NCBI GenBank assembly: GCA_020881915.1
Contig: JAJFPB010000011.1
Span: 620,001-684,000 of the forward strand
Direction of reading: 5' to 3'
Length of the DNA stretch: 64,000 nucleotides
Source of the DNA: Paramyrothecium sp. XJ0827
Lineage: Eukaryota > Ascomycota > Sordariomycetes > Hypocreales > Stachybotryaceae
Each line of letters opens with the position of its first letter. Within the stretch, counting starts at the first letter, position 1. Below are positions 45,039-56,134 of this stretch, piece by piece. The notes beneath the pieces were generated by a model that made no database searches, was not told where the DNA came from, and saw only the letters and a program-made list of their open reading frames with translations. Position numbers and translations under genes: made by a program.

Positions 45039-45179
45039 TCATTTGTCGCTGTATATTGCCACAGACTGGTCCCACAGCTCCCAAAACAGGTCTTCACTAA
45101 TGGTTGAAATATCGTAGTCGGGTTGGTCGAGGAGAAAGTTGGTGATCCAGTCGGCAAGGCCAAGGGTCAGTGTCGCGGC
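45039..45179 (-). pseudogene. C-terminal tail of an unknown protein cut by a hAT element
   Basis: An open minus-strand frame runs from the hAT boundary to a stop at 45039 (LADWITNFLLDQPDYDISTI, then SEDLFWELWDQSVAIYSDK). Its composition is protein-like with many aromatic and acidic residues, but it is only about 46 residues and matches no family I can name. The hAT insertion at 45180 would have removed the rest. Confidence 0.3.
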
Positions 45180-45386
45180 CAGGCGTGGACATCTTACGAA
45201 TCTATCGAATCGAACGCCAAGCCTTGGCGTTCGAATCGAATGTGACCCCGTAGATTCGAATCGAATCGGACGCATCTCCCACAGATTCATATCGAATCGA
45301 ACGTGCCACAATTCTTGTCCTGTAGATTCGACTCGAATCGAAAACATCTCCCGCAGATTCGTATCGAATCGAACGCGCCACAATTC
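45180..45386 (+). repeat. hAT terminal region, inverted relative to 51153-51359
   Basis: 207 bp beginning CAGGCGTGGACATCTTACG and including the 20-bp palindrome-like GAACGCCAAGCCTTGGCGTTC. The reverse complement recurs at 51153-51359 with few differences. Confidence 0.85.
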
Positions 45387-45630
45387 TTGTGCCGTAGATT
45401 CGACTCGAATCGAACATGTCTTCCGTAGATTCGATATCTATCGAATGCCAAGATTCGATCGAATTCGATTCGAACTCGATCGAACGTAGAACTAATCCCG
45501 GCGGAGACCGAAACACCAATAGGACCTAGAACCAAATGGACCGTTGTCATCATCACCAGGCCGTCATGCCGTCATATCCCGACAGAAGAGTGGTGAGAGG
45601 TGCAGAGCGGGTTTAGAAGGTATCACGGCT

Positions 45631-48402
45631 TCAGATAAGACATCGCAGAACATCGTCAATTGTGCAAAGGCAAGTACTAGGCAGATTAAATGTCACTCGT
45701 CGTCCCTTCAGCGACGCAAGTGCGTCAACCCATTGATCATCACTGAGGCTAACCAGCGGCAGTGAAGGCGCGTAGATCCCAGTTTTACTCCACGATCGAA
45801 TGCACTGAGCCATCGCCACTATCTCCCTCCTCAGCCGGCTTCTCAACGGTGCCGTCATACGTCCTGCACTGCTAAATGTCCTCTCGCTCTCCGCAGACGA
45901 CGATGGGATGGTGAGCATATCAACCGCCATCAGAGACAGTCGCGGGTACCGATTCCTGTTGATTTTCCACCAGTCAATCGGCCTGCTTCTGTAGTGGTGA
46001 CTGCTGACAACATCCTCAGCACAGTACCGAGCATATTCGTCATCAGCAGTCGCTCCCGCTGTTGTGTGTTTCGTCTTTCGGGTGCTCTTGCGGGCACTGG
46101 ACGCTGCCAAGGACGAACCCTGGGCGCATGGCGACCCAGCTACACTCCTGGCAAGTCTCCGCTCAATGTAATCCATTGAGGCCTCGTCAGATGTAGCAAA
46201 GACTTCGTAGTCAACGTCGCGTTCCCTGTAACTCTCCCAGATCTCCAAGAGCTTGGATTCGTACTCTAATCGCCAACCCTTGGCCTTACGGGAAGGTACT
46301 CGAGACCACAGTTGATCGAGAAGGCGCCACTTCTTCGCCGGGTTGAAGACAACAGCGCCGACATAAGCTGCGCTAGTCAGACGGTTGTAGTATTTGTGCA
46401 GCTTCTTCCATCCGAGCTTGATAAAGACCTGGAGCAATCTACGGGTTCTGCTATCGAGCCCGTCGTAGATGGCGACTTCGACGTCCTTCTTCTCCTTGCT
46501 CACTGGATCCTCAACTTCTTCAAAGATTGTGCCTTCGATAGCTCCTTCGAGGTGGTCAAGTAGGATCTCGAAGACAGGGAAGTATTCATCGAAACTACCA
46601 CAAGTCGACCTCGCGTCGGGAATACCGTCGCCCTGAAGTTGCTTGGTGGCGATTTCAAAAGGCTTCAGAAGCTTGACAAGCACCTCGATAACCTTCCAGT
46701 CGTACGCACTTAAGCCGTATTGCAGAACTGCCGGTTTCGGTTTGTCACAAAGACCCTCAGTTTCCCAACGGTTCTGAACGTCATTGAAGAATGTATTGAG
46801 AGCCGGGCGGAGACGAAGGGCCCTCTCCATCATCCGCATGTCCGAGTTCCATCTGGTGGCATTGTTGAAGACCCAGTGAAGTGTTGATTCATGGCCGGAT
46901 TCCTTGCGCTGAGACTGAAGAAACTGCTCGTACAGCTGTGTAGTCGCTCGCAGCTGAATCCCGATGTTGTGAAGCATTCCTGCGGCGCCGTTCTGGCTGT
47001 ACTCCCTGAAAGTGGCTCCATTGATCTCCTCCGGGGCTGGGTGGGATGATAAGAAGTCCTCTTCTGGGATACCAACGGCAGTGCTCGCTTCAAAGTCTTC
47101 ATCCGTGCCGTCTTCCATCTCTACATCCAGGGCCTCGTCGATAGCTTGATCAACTAGCTCCTCATCGTCATCTTGATCGTCACCATCGGCAGCGATGATT
47201 GCCGCGAAGTTCTCTCGCTTCGAACCGTATAGCATTGCCCGCACGCAAAGGTTGAAGATATGCGCAGCGCAGCGGATCCGTCGCTCTTCAGCTGAGAAGC
47301 CGTGTTCAAAGGCAAGATCGTCCATGCAGGTGTCATTGTTGGCAGCATTGTCCAGCGTGAAGTAGCCAACCTTGTCCCGGGTCGTTGATTTGCCAGAATG
47401 CGAGCGTATCAGCGACCTCATCGGCAAGTGAAGCACCGTTGTGTCTACCCGAGAGAGGTCGCAGCCCAAGGAGGATTCGGTGTTGGACAAAGTGGTTATC
47501 AATGAATTGAGCGTTGATCCCAAGAAACGAAGTGTACGACTTGGATGTCCAACCGTCGAAGGAGAAATGAATCTGGGATCGAGCGCTGCGCAATACTTCG
47601 GTTACCGGCCCAACGGCACCCCTATACTCGGATTCGAGCATGCGAAGCAGCGTCTTCGCAGAGGAATGTGGGTCACATCAAGGAGGGATTGCCGTAGAGA
47701 AGGATCCGCTGGAACCGCTCGGTATTGACAATGTTGAACGGCAGGTTATGGTAGGTAATCCAGTCGAGGAGGAGTACTCGGAGGCCTTTGCTGCTGAATC
47801 TTCCACGCAGCTTGCTGAGAAGAAACTGGTCGTGGGGATTATTGAAGTCGGCATCGATGAAGTCGGTGATGGTCCTGTCATCTCGAAATGAGCCCCCACG
47901 GGGCTGACAACTTTGTTCGGGGCCTGCCAAATCAGCACGTTATCAAACCGTAGAGGAGAGGCACACACTTACAAGAATCCCGTGGGCTTTGAGTAGGTGT
48001 TTCCTGATGGCGACTCCTGTCGAGCAGACGAAACAGAAGTCTGACTTCTTCTTAAAACCTCGGGCAAAGCAGTCAGCGCAGATCCACTTCAGCTTATTTC
48101 CCTGCCGCGACGTGGAACGGTCCTTAACGCGATACCCATATTGTTGCCACCATGCTCTCGTGTCTTGGCCGCCAGTATAACGCTCGAATCCGGGCCATTT
48201 GGCCCACTCTTGGCGGCCCCAGAGTGTCCAATCGACCTGAATAAAATCGGCGGCAGTCCCGCGAGGAGGGGGGCAATGGCGTCGTTGGTAATGAGGTTCC
48301 TGGAGACGGGGCGGCTGGCGAAGAAGAGAATTCATCGCGCTCCATCACGCCTGGTTGATTCCAGGACGAAGGGCTCAAAGAGAATGGTTCGGAGGACATC
48401 AT
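45631..48402 (-). pseudogene. hAT transposase of copy C, several frameshifts
   Basis: The N-terminus (MSSEPFSLSPSSWNQPG) starts near 48402, but the BED finger (KLKWICADCF, then CSTGVAIRKHLLKAHG) is in another frame. Further frame changes occur near 47660 and 47385, where QINDPG should continue as DKVGYFTLDNAANND. From there to 45631 the frame is open: RCAAHIFNLCVRAML, TRWNSDMRMMERAL and the hAT dimerisation end MLTIPSSSAESERTFSSAG. The C-terminal half is very like the transposase at 63664-64000. With at least three frame breaks this copy is dead unless the assembly is at fault. Confidence 0.8.
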
Positions 48403-49287
48403 GATGCGGTTAGTTTAGCTAGTCGGACAGAGGGTCGCGTGGGTCGAGGTTGTTGGAAGCCATTGAGACTGCACTGAGGCTCAACTTAAATCCATCCATC
48501 CATCACTGACAAGACAGGCATTGAGGCCAATAACACGCGTATATCACGCCCATTTTGTCGTCAACGCGAAATTCGCGACATCTCCACTGCCGTTAAACAT
48601 GCAAAATCTTGTGCGATGAATGAAGCATTCGCGAGCAGCGCGAACGACGACCTGGCGCGCCCAAGGCGAGGAGTCGCGCGTGAAGCCGCCATTGTATGTA
48701 AGAAAAGCCAAACTTTGTTCCGACCATTGGTGTACGGAGATTCTCCCAAGTGCCGCTCCACCAAGCTCTCAGTACTTGGCAACCAGCCAAATCGGGGTCT
48801 CGTTGATTAGGTCCACAGACGGTGGGGTAAGATTCCATATATTCCCTGTTCCACTCGCGTCAGAGGCTCCTATTGGCTCATGCCAAAGCACAGACGCATC
48901 ACTACGGGCCAACCTTGAAAAAAGCCATCCCGTACCTCAGCCGAGTCCCCATACCCGGCTTTGCATTTGTGCTCATTCCAATCTGGCGTCAACTCAGAAT
49001 GGATTCTTGAGTTTTTGTAAACGGTTCACGTGAGGGGGCGGAACGGTGGGGACTTGAAGTTGAGGCTCTAAGTGGATGCACCTGTGAAGTCGCTGGTACA
49101 TCGGTTCACAGGCAAAGCTGGCTTTAGGTGCAGGTCCCCGAGACAACCAAAAAGTTAAAGAGAGGGGCAGGAAGATCATGAATCCCATACTCGCCAATGC
49201 GTGAAAACTTCGAGCCGGACATATTCATCCGATCATGCCGAAGCTAGCATCAGTAAAAACTTTTAGTAGAGAAAGAAATACGGAGAT

Positions 49288-49321
<34 letters not shown>

Positions 49322-50149
49322 TCCTTCCTATTATTCCGCAGAAAAAGCGGCGTGTTTTTAGTGATCCCCTCTCTGTATAGCGGCCTGTTACTGGGACGGA
49401 CATACCCTATACTCCTGCGTTAAAAACTACTGTAAGCCCCACCTACTTTTATATGACGACCTTGGTACCTCCTAACTTGGGAGGTTGTATTTTTACAGCA
49501 ACAATAACTCATACTTCAACCACCCCACGCGACAAATATATATTCCTCATAGAAACCGACTCAGTGTTTTATTACAAGATTAAAATTGGGTTATCCGTTA
49601 CATTCCTGTAAAGCACCTGCTGGTGGGTTATTTGTCGGGATTGTGACCATGGGAGTTGTTGAATAGTGGCAAAGGAAGCTCATGGAAGTAGCTTGAAAGG
49701 CTGATATTGTCACCAAAGATGACAGTTGCCACCTATTGCCACAGGCCTAGCAAGCAGCTTCCAGTTGATTCCACATAGCACAGAAAAAGCATATAGAGCT
49801 TGCTCCGAAACCTCAAGTAGCAAGCACGACACAGAACAAGATGAACATACAATTCGCCACAATATCTGACAGGAGTCATTCCCAACTGGTAAACCTGTTG
49901 GTAATTCGCGGTGGCCGGCGCGTTAATCCGTTCCGGGCTGGGGGCGGTAAGACAGGGATGATTGCTGTAGTTGCAGGGTACCTAGCATGCTATGGGCTTT
50001 TAGGGTCATGTTATGTACTTGTTAACACATCTTAGCATTAAGATGAATTGTTGTCAGCGTTGATCGCGTTGCACTTGTCGCGTCGAGGAGAGTGCCAGGG
50101 GCCTCTTAACGCGTCTGCGAATCGCGCTGAATCCACCCCTTGGTCATGA
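48403..50149. other. Region without recognisable gene; contains T28 tract
   Basis: Between the hAT copy C transposase start and its right-hand terminal repeats. A pure run of 28 T is at 49291-49318; on the minus strand this would be a poly-A tail, possibly of a retroposed sequence, but no body could be identified. Short open frames here have no recognisable motif. Confidence 0.45.
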
Positions 50150-50457
50150 TTCGCACATCGCGTCTCTGTGTTCAACCGAATCGATCGATTTTCGATCGAA
50201 CGGGTGGGGGCGATCGATTCGATGTCGAATCATATGGTGACCTGTACGGTTCGAATGTCGAATGGGATGCCCCACATTCGAATCGATGCATTCGAACATC
50301 GAACAGGACATGTCACATTCGATTCGATGCGAATCAAATGGGCGCGCCGCAGATTCGACATCGAATCGAATGCCAAGAAATTCGATTCGACATTTGTAAG
50401 ACTTGGCATCGAATGAATCTATCGATTCGATTCCCGTTCGTTCGATGTCCATCCCTG
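50150..50457 (+). repeat. Right-hand TCGAATCGA-rich terminal region of hAT copy C
   Basis: About 300 bp dominated by ATTCGATTCGA and TCGAATCGA motifs, ending GATGTCCATCCCTG. Same type of subterminal repeats as 45180-45490, 51153-51359 and 63212-63400. Confidence 0.75.
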
Positions 50458-51032
50458 CTCTTGTGCCACGGGTTGTTCGGTGGAGGGTTTGAATTAGTCA
50501 CCTAGCATAAACAGACAAGACTTTTTGTAAATCTAATCTCAATATCGCATATCCAGCCGACCTGTGGCTATGGCAAATCGTATAGTTGCGCGGACTGCTT
50601 TCATATCTGGCGTCCACTGAGCGCCATCTGATCGTGATTTCCCTCCCAAGTAGAACGAGAGGTTTCCTCTTTGCGTCTCGGTGCATTGCAGCATTTCAGT
50701 CCTGTGCACTGTCCATTTCCTGCATCGAAAGAGAAAATGCTCCACTGTTTCTATCGCTTGTCCGCACGCGCATTGCTGCGATGCTGCTATTCCAATTCGG
50801 AAAAGGTATCTGTTGAGGCTGCTTATGCCTGTCCTGAGCTGTGCCAGTATGCTAGCTTCCCTGCGCGATAAGCTGTCGTATAGTAGTCGAGTGTGTTTAC
50901 CAGGGAGCGCAGCATCAACCTTCTTGGAAAACTTCCCAATGTTCCCCGGTAGCTGCTTATTTGTGCGCTGGCTTGATCGAGCTGTATTCAGCGTCGTTGA
51001 TCGCATGCCGGGAAACTTCAGGGGTGCGGTCG
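50458..51032 (-). pseudogene. LINE fragment, copy 3 (3' end of ORF2)
   Basis: Nearly identical to 11340-11910 of LINE copy 2. It encodes the end of ORF2 from FPGMRSTTLNTARSSQRTN through the Cys/His tail (CACGQAIETVEHFLFRC) to the stop, plus part of the 3' UTR. Homology starts exactly at the hAT copy C terminus on the left and stops on the right where the sequence folds back on itself at 51033. Nothing upstream of this point of the LINE is present. Confidence 0.85.
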
Positions 51033-51100
51033 CACCGACCGCACCCCTGAAGTTTCCCGGCATGCGATCAACGACGCTGAATACAGCTCGATCAAGCCAG
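50968..51100. repeat. Perfect fold-back palindrome, 65-bp arms, 3-bp loop
   Basis: Arm 1 is 50968-51032 (starts CTGGCTTGATCGAGC) and arm 2 is 51036-51100, its exact reverse complement; the loop is CAC. Arm 1 is LINE sequence. The mirrored arm begins where LINE homology ends, at GGTCGCACCGACC, a self-complementary turn point. Confidence 0.95.
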
Positions 51101-51152
51101 CTTATATACAGTTTGCCACAGACTTGATCGTCCGCACACGTGACCTCCAACA
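51101..51152 (+). repeat. 52-bp dispersed repeat, copy 2
   Basis: CTTATATACAGTTTGCCACA onward; matches 26666-26717 with one visible substitution. It sits between the fold-back palindrome and an inverted hAT end. Confidence 0.75.
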
Positions 51153-51359
51153 GAATTGTGGCGCGTTCGATTCGATACGAATCTGCGGGAGATGTGTTCG
51201 ATTCGAGTCGAATCTACAGGACAAGAATTGTGGCACGTTCGATTCGATGCGAATCTGTGGGAGATGCGTCCGATTCGATTCGAATCTACGGGGTCACATT
51301 CGATTCGAACGCCAAGCCTTGGCGTTCGATTCGATAGATTCGTAAGATGTCCACGCCTG
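51153..51359 (-). repeat. Inverted extra copy of the left end of hAT copy C
   Basis: Reverse complement of 45180-45386 over 207 bp, ending GTAAGATGTCCACGCCTG. There is no transposase between this end and the LINE fragment. It may be the remaining end of another hAT insertion or a piece copied during repair. Confidence 0.85.
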
Positions 51360-51786
51360 GCGCAGACAGGCGTGGGGTTTGTGCTATGCTCCAGAGGAGA
51401 GGGGCTCTACCACGCAGAAGCAAGGCTTTCCTAAAGGGGTGTTAGCGGAACAGCGCCAGAGTTTTTCTCCGTACGCGCCAGTCCCAGCCCTGGCCGTGAT
51501 TCACACAGTGCGTCGTTGCCAACTCCGTACCAAATACATATCTTGGTAACCCTAGCGGAAGCTAGTTCTGGAGCTGACATGTGTACAGAATGAATCTCAA
51601 AGCACTTAGTCCCGTGCGACCGCAGGATTTTATCGGGAACAAGCCAGACCAAGGCATAATTAATTCTATGCAGAGATTGGAAGATCTGGCTGCAGAAACA
51701 AGACGATTATTTGAAATTTAGATCCTCATATAGGACAGCGCGAGATACAAATTTGCCATGATCTCTACACTCTTCGCTTCTCCTTA

Positions 51787-52194
51787 TCACCAGACAGCAG
51801 AATAACTCGCAGTTTGATAAGCAATTCCTTTACCAGGAGTGCCGCAATTATAGCAGTTTTGGACGGTACCAGTTCCCTCTGCAATAATGTACCCAAGTCT
51901 CCCAAAAGCGGCATCGACTAAGAACTCCTTGCTGTGGACTTCAAGACCAGTCTTCAGGATGTCGAGGATACTGTAGTGACGGTCGCACATAGAGCAGCTT
52001 TCTTCGCCTTTCTTAAAGCGGCAAACGAATGATGGGAATGTCCCCTCCTCGACGTCAAGTAGCTCTTCGACCAGCTTTTGATCGGCAGCAGGAGTTTCGA
52101 GAAGGTGTACATAGTCTGGTGATTCTTCGAGCATTTTTGCTTTGGCGGCATCGAGTTCCTCTTTAGTGACGACCCTGTGTTGCACTGCTGGCAT
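51787..52194 (-). CDS. Small protein with two CxxC pairs, unknown function
   Basis: A single open frame of 135 residues from ATG 52194 (MPAVQHRVVTKEELDAAKAK). The N-terminal half is acidic and helical. The second half has two Cys pairs, CSMCDRHYSILD and CYNCGTPGKG, about 45 residues apart, which could bind one zinc ion. There is no signal peptide or membrane segment. The even amino-acid composition and ATG context (GCCATGCC) favour a real gene, but no family is recognised. It lies just outside the transposon patch. Confidence 0.5.
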   Translation of the reverse strand: MPAVQHRVVTKEELDAAKAKMLEESPDYVHLLETPAADQKLVEELLDVEEGTFPSFVCRFKKGEESCSMCDRHYSILDILKTGLEVHSKEFLVDAAFGRLGYIIAEGTGTVQNCYNCGTPGKGIAYQTASYSAVW

Positions 52195-53620
52195 GGCGGC
52201 GGATAAGAAAGGCAGGAGTTGAACTTGGGGTGAGCGTTGATTAAAAAAAAATGAGATAGGCTTGCTAGAAATGTTCCAGCGGTTAGTTTACACGGAGTCC
52301 TCAAGTGGATATACCGCAGCTATATATCTAACTCCCTTGATAGAGTTACCCTGGGGTCACATATATTGGGTCGCGGCACTCGCGATTTTTTGATAGAAAA
52401 TTGGTACAGATGCCACCGGAAAATGCTCGGGCACCATTATGAAAGGGGTGTCATGTCAAACAGTTTGCTAGGCAGTGTGACAAAGTTGCATGCTGGATGT
52501 CTCCAAACAGGAGAAGCCAAAATGACATCGCATCTCCATTCGAACATGATTTGTCCGGGGGGCAACATCCTGCAGGATGCATGCCGAACGATGCCGCTTT
52601 GTAGAAGTTCACTTCAGCTTCTCAAGTCCAGAAAGACCGTGGTGTCAAATTCATTGGTTGAGCATACAATCAGAGGTGGCATTCGGTGTGTGATACGAAA
52701 ATGGTGCAAAAGGCCTGATTGATGCAGCTTACGGCTGATTTCTTCCGGTTACATCGGAGCAAGATAACAGCCGGCTGTTGTGATTGTCCACCAAAGTTAC
52801 ATCTGCGAGTCAAAAAGCCTGTTAACCAAAAGCCGCAGAGCCGCAAAATTGAAGGATCCGTGTCTTTCTTACTTACTGCGGAGTACTTTGGTATAACCCG
52901 CTTGTTTAGTTTCGGACCTTCTCTTCCTTGATGTTACCATAAAGTCTTTGCTATTTGATGAACGAGGCTTGCTTGACAGCAGCTGAAACAACCCTTTTCG
53001 GACTCGGCTCGCAATAATACGTATGTGATGACCTCAATCTGGCGTGTTCGAAACCGTTGTCGCCATTGCCGAGAGGCCGCTCCTTTGGTTGCCTGCATTC
53101 AGCTCAGCCTACCTCGGCTCAAGCATCTATCACAGGGTATCATTTCAGCTGCGCCCGTGACAAGGATCGGCATTGATAAGGTCGCCTTTAGGCATTAGGT
53201 GTACGCTATACCTTTCATCACGTGTGCTTTTATTACTCGTCTCACTCTGCCGCGATGCTGCGCTGCCTCGATATCCTGAATTTAATGCATGGCCGCCACC
53301 AAGCGGACCGCGTCCCGTCTTTCAGCTGTCGTGTTGCTAGGCGCCTTCGGTCACTGGCGAATAGGACCCTCCCTTCGGTCATCGGTAAATGTCTCACTTG
53401 GTAGATATGTGATATGGATGGAGGTCGGCATGCGCCGTGGCTCAGCTGCAACCATTTGCAGAATGAGTGGCAAATCAAATATGCGGTGTGATGGGATAGG
53501 ATGAAGGTAGCATGCAGCAGTCACGGTGGGATGGAAGACTCCCGTCGGCATGCCCGTGTCGGTTTTGCTACTTTTCGGCCGCACTATGTGGGCGCATTTG
53601 CGCCGAACTGCTGCTTCTAA
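52195..53620. other. Intergenic region without supported genes
   Basis: Open frames at 52366-52722 and 52719-52931 on the plus strand have ATG starts but no family features and poor protein-like composition. Nothing else is seen. Confidence 0.4.
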
Positions 53621-55898
53621 TTACCACCCCATACACCAAGCTACGCGTGTCGAGCACGCATTGGGCGTTATCTCTCCAAGAACCAAAGGGTGCTCTGAGC
53701 TGAACCCTCCTGCTGGGGCCATCTTCCGCTTTGGCGAGCGGAAGGAAGTATTACCTTGATGCAGAGACCCAGTAGTTGTTCCCTCATCCCGTTCCGACGT
53801 GCCTTGCTTCTGTACATAACCATTGGCGGGTGAAGATAAACCGCCGCTGCGAGAGTTCTTCGATCTTCCGCCCAGATGCCCACCGGTTCGCAATCTCGGA
53901 AGCCAACTTTCCTCTTCTCCTCGTAGATCATCAGGTGTTCCTTGGCACTTCGTGGCTATCTCCTGCAGCTCCGCAAAGCTAATGACATTCTTGAACGAGC
54001 GGTCTTCATGAACTTTAAGCACTCGTGGAAATCGCAGAGTAAAATACGCGGTTCGCAGGTTTGTCGAAGCCAGCGCCGACCACTTCCACCGTAAACGGAT
54101 GTTTGAATAACTCGGCTGGCTGTAGCTTCCGTCTGGGCTCAAATACGATGTCAAACTCCGGCATAGACGTGACGAACGGTGCTCGTCTGAAATATCCATG
54201 TCGATTGAGGTATATGATGTCATCTTTCGAGATACTGTGCCTGTTGACCACATCGACAATGCGAAACCTCGGCTTAGAATTGGAACAACCAAGCTCATTT
54301 TTGTTTTCTACACATGCAATATAGAATGCCGTCCACCATAGCTTCCCAATTCCAAGCTCCTGCTCATCATTCGCATTGCGGCTTCCCCCGATGATGACGA
54401 TGTCGACGGTGTCTCCAAGGCCTGGAATGTAATCCTTTTTTTAGCTTGATGAAAGATTTGCTTGTGTCGAACGAGAAGTATGGGTCGTCGCAACCTTTCA
54501 ATACGAGGCCTTCCCACCGTTGTGCAATGGCTCGAGCGAATGCTTCGCTGAGTTGTTCAGCAGCGTTGAACGAGGAGAATTCGACTATCTCGCGGGATCC
54601 GACATCGGCACGGCCTGCAATGCGGCGAACTAGAGATTGAAGCAGTTGTCGCCGTGTCTCATGGCTGTCTCTGACACAGAGTGCGTCATCTAGTAACAGA
54701 ATGTCGTAGAACATGATCATGAGATGCTCACTCAAGTCGACGGGCGAATCCCGAGCAGCACCAAGCAGTCGTCCCGATCGCTTCACATATTTGCGGATTT
54801 TATGGAAAGGCTCGATTCTCCCATAATCATCGTTCCATACCAGCAGCTCGCCCTCCAATATGCACTGCTTCTTGATCTTACATTCTATTGTATTGAGTCC
54901 AAGGCTGTCCCGCAGTGAGCGATGGATTCCTATGCGGTCGATGGTCGAGTCCCTTCCGCTCTTCGAGAAAATCTTTATGCAGGTTCCAGATTCGTTCAGA
55001 GCGACATGAATTTGACAATATTCTCCATCATACTTGCGCTCCACGCTCATTCGTCTGGTGCTAGCTAGTTGGCAGCAATGTCTGATGCTTCTGGCCTTAT
55101 CGTAGATCGGTCGGGCGGCCATTGTCCCGACTTGTGGCTTGAGCTCCCATCGAGCAGCCTCCCTGAGCCCATTGCGAGTCTGCTGCTGGTTGAATGGGAA
55201 TGCATCTAATCGTTGAGGTGTCTGGAGGTCGACAGCAACATGGATTGTGCTTTGAAACCGAAAGAGGTCAGGCAGGAGGAAATGGAATTCGCTCATTGAT
55301 AGCGTTTCTGGGACCTGAGCCGGACTGTAGTTCTTCGATAGCATGCGAATCATCCACTTGGCCTCAGAGCTACGCAGTCTCCGGAACAGTCTTAAAAGCA
55401 AATCATCCCTTCGGATTGATTGGCCATATTTCTGTTTCATCCTCTCTTTCAGAGTCACGGATGAGAATGGTGATGAGGCAGCGATCTGATCGAGGACCTC
55501 GTCAATCTCGTCCAGAGTCACATTCGGACCGAGCCTAGGTTCGCAGTCTGTTATGATCATCACACGCTCAACGGAAGACGCAAAGTCTGGACCGTCGTTG
55601 GCTTTCCACCTCTGCAGATCGCTCATTCGAGATGACCCAAGGCATTGTGTTCGCTCTATTATCTTTTCGAGTTGCCTTGTTGGTAGGCTGAAAACACGAT
55701 CCGGTCGCCGTTCAGGAAAGAGACATGACAGGAAAGCAATGGCTTCTGAGCCTCGTCGTGGAATGGCCTCATTGTGTTTGTTAAACCAGGAGACAACGGT
55801 CCGGCGTGGACTTCCTGGGTCCTCTCGACGCTCGATGGCTTGTGGTTCCTTTCAAGTCGGTTGAGAAGGTCACATAGCAGAGTGAATGGAAACGGCAT
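53621..55898 (-). pseudogene. ATP-dependent DNA ligase, at least three frameshifts
   Basis: The start is ATG 55898 (MPFPFTLLCDLLNRLE). The nucleotidyltransferase core is readable: motif I ERKYDGEYCQIHV with the AMP-accepting Lys, motif III LEGELLVWND, motif IIIa MFYDILLLDD, motif IV EGLVLKG and motif V FIKLKK. An OB-fold region follows (VDIVIIGGSRNAND, then TVEVVGAGFDKPANR, then YFTLRFPRVLKVHED). Frame breaks occur near 55805, within an A7 run at 54427-54433 (six A would restore KLKKDYIPGLG), and near 54047. It resembles the small family of fungal ligases related to ligase IV/I but lacking BRCT domains. It may be a decayed second ligase rather than the housekeeping enzyme. The Ser/Gly-rich C-terminus ends at 53621. 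Confidence 0.8.
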
Positions 55899-56134
55899 GT
55901 TGGCAGCCAACTTAGACTGCGTGACGGAAGGAAATATAGATAAATGATAGAAGAGAAGAAGTGCAGAGAAGGGAAAGGTTTAAATCCTGCAGGCATTTAA
56001 AGGAGCCTGTCTTGTATGCCCGAAACGAAGGCCGGTTAAATCGCGGGCAGGTTCAGGATTGTGGCAGGCGCTGCTCAGGCTGATTCCCAGGTTCCACCAA
56101 TTGTGCCATCCAGGGAGGCCTCTGAGATGGCTGG
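55899..56134. other. Spacer between ligase remnant and broken Ser-rich gene
   Basis: Short intergenic segment; nothing recognisable. Confidence 0.3.

Larger units (their letters stand above)
45180..50457 (-). mobile_element. hAT DNA transposon, copy C (decayed, TCGAATCGA-rich ends)
   Basis: The left terminus CAGGCGTGGACATC (45180) and right terminus GATGTCCATCCCTG (ending 50457) are imperfect inverted repeats of the CAGGG class. About 300 bp inside each end is packed with repeats of the form ATTCGATTCGAA/TCGAATCGA. Transposase remains lie at 45.6-48.4 kb on the minus strand. The flanking 8-mers gtcgcggc and ctcttgtg do not match. About 1.7 kb between the transposase start and the right end has no recognised content and may be a later insertion. 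Confidence 0.7.

Noticed and set aside
45180..45490. Regularly repeated TCGAATCGA units as a CRISPR-like or origin-like array
   Set aside because: The repeats are short, irregular, lie inside hAT termini, and recur at other hAT ends; the genome is fungal.
49291..49318. T28 tract as proof of a SINE or LINE insertion
   Set aside because: No pol III promoter boxes, LINE body or target duplication could be seen beside it.
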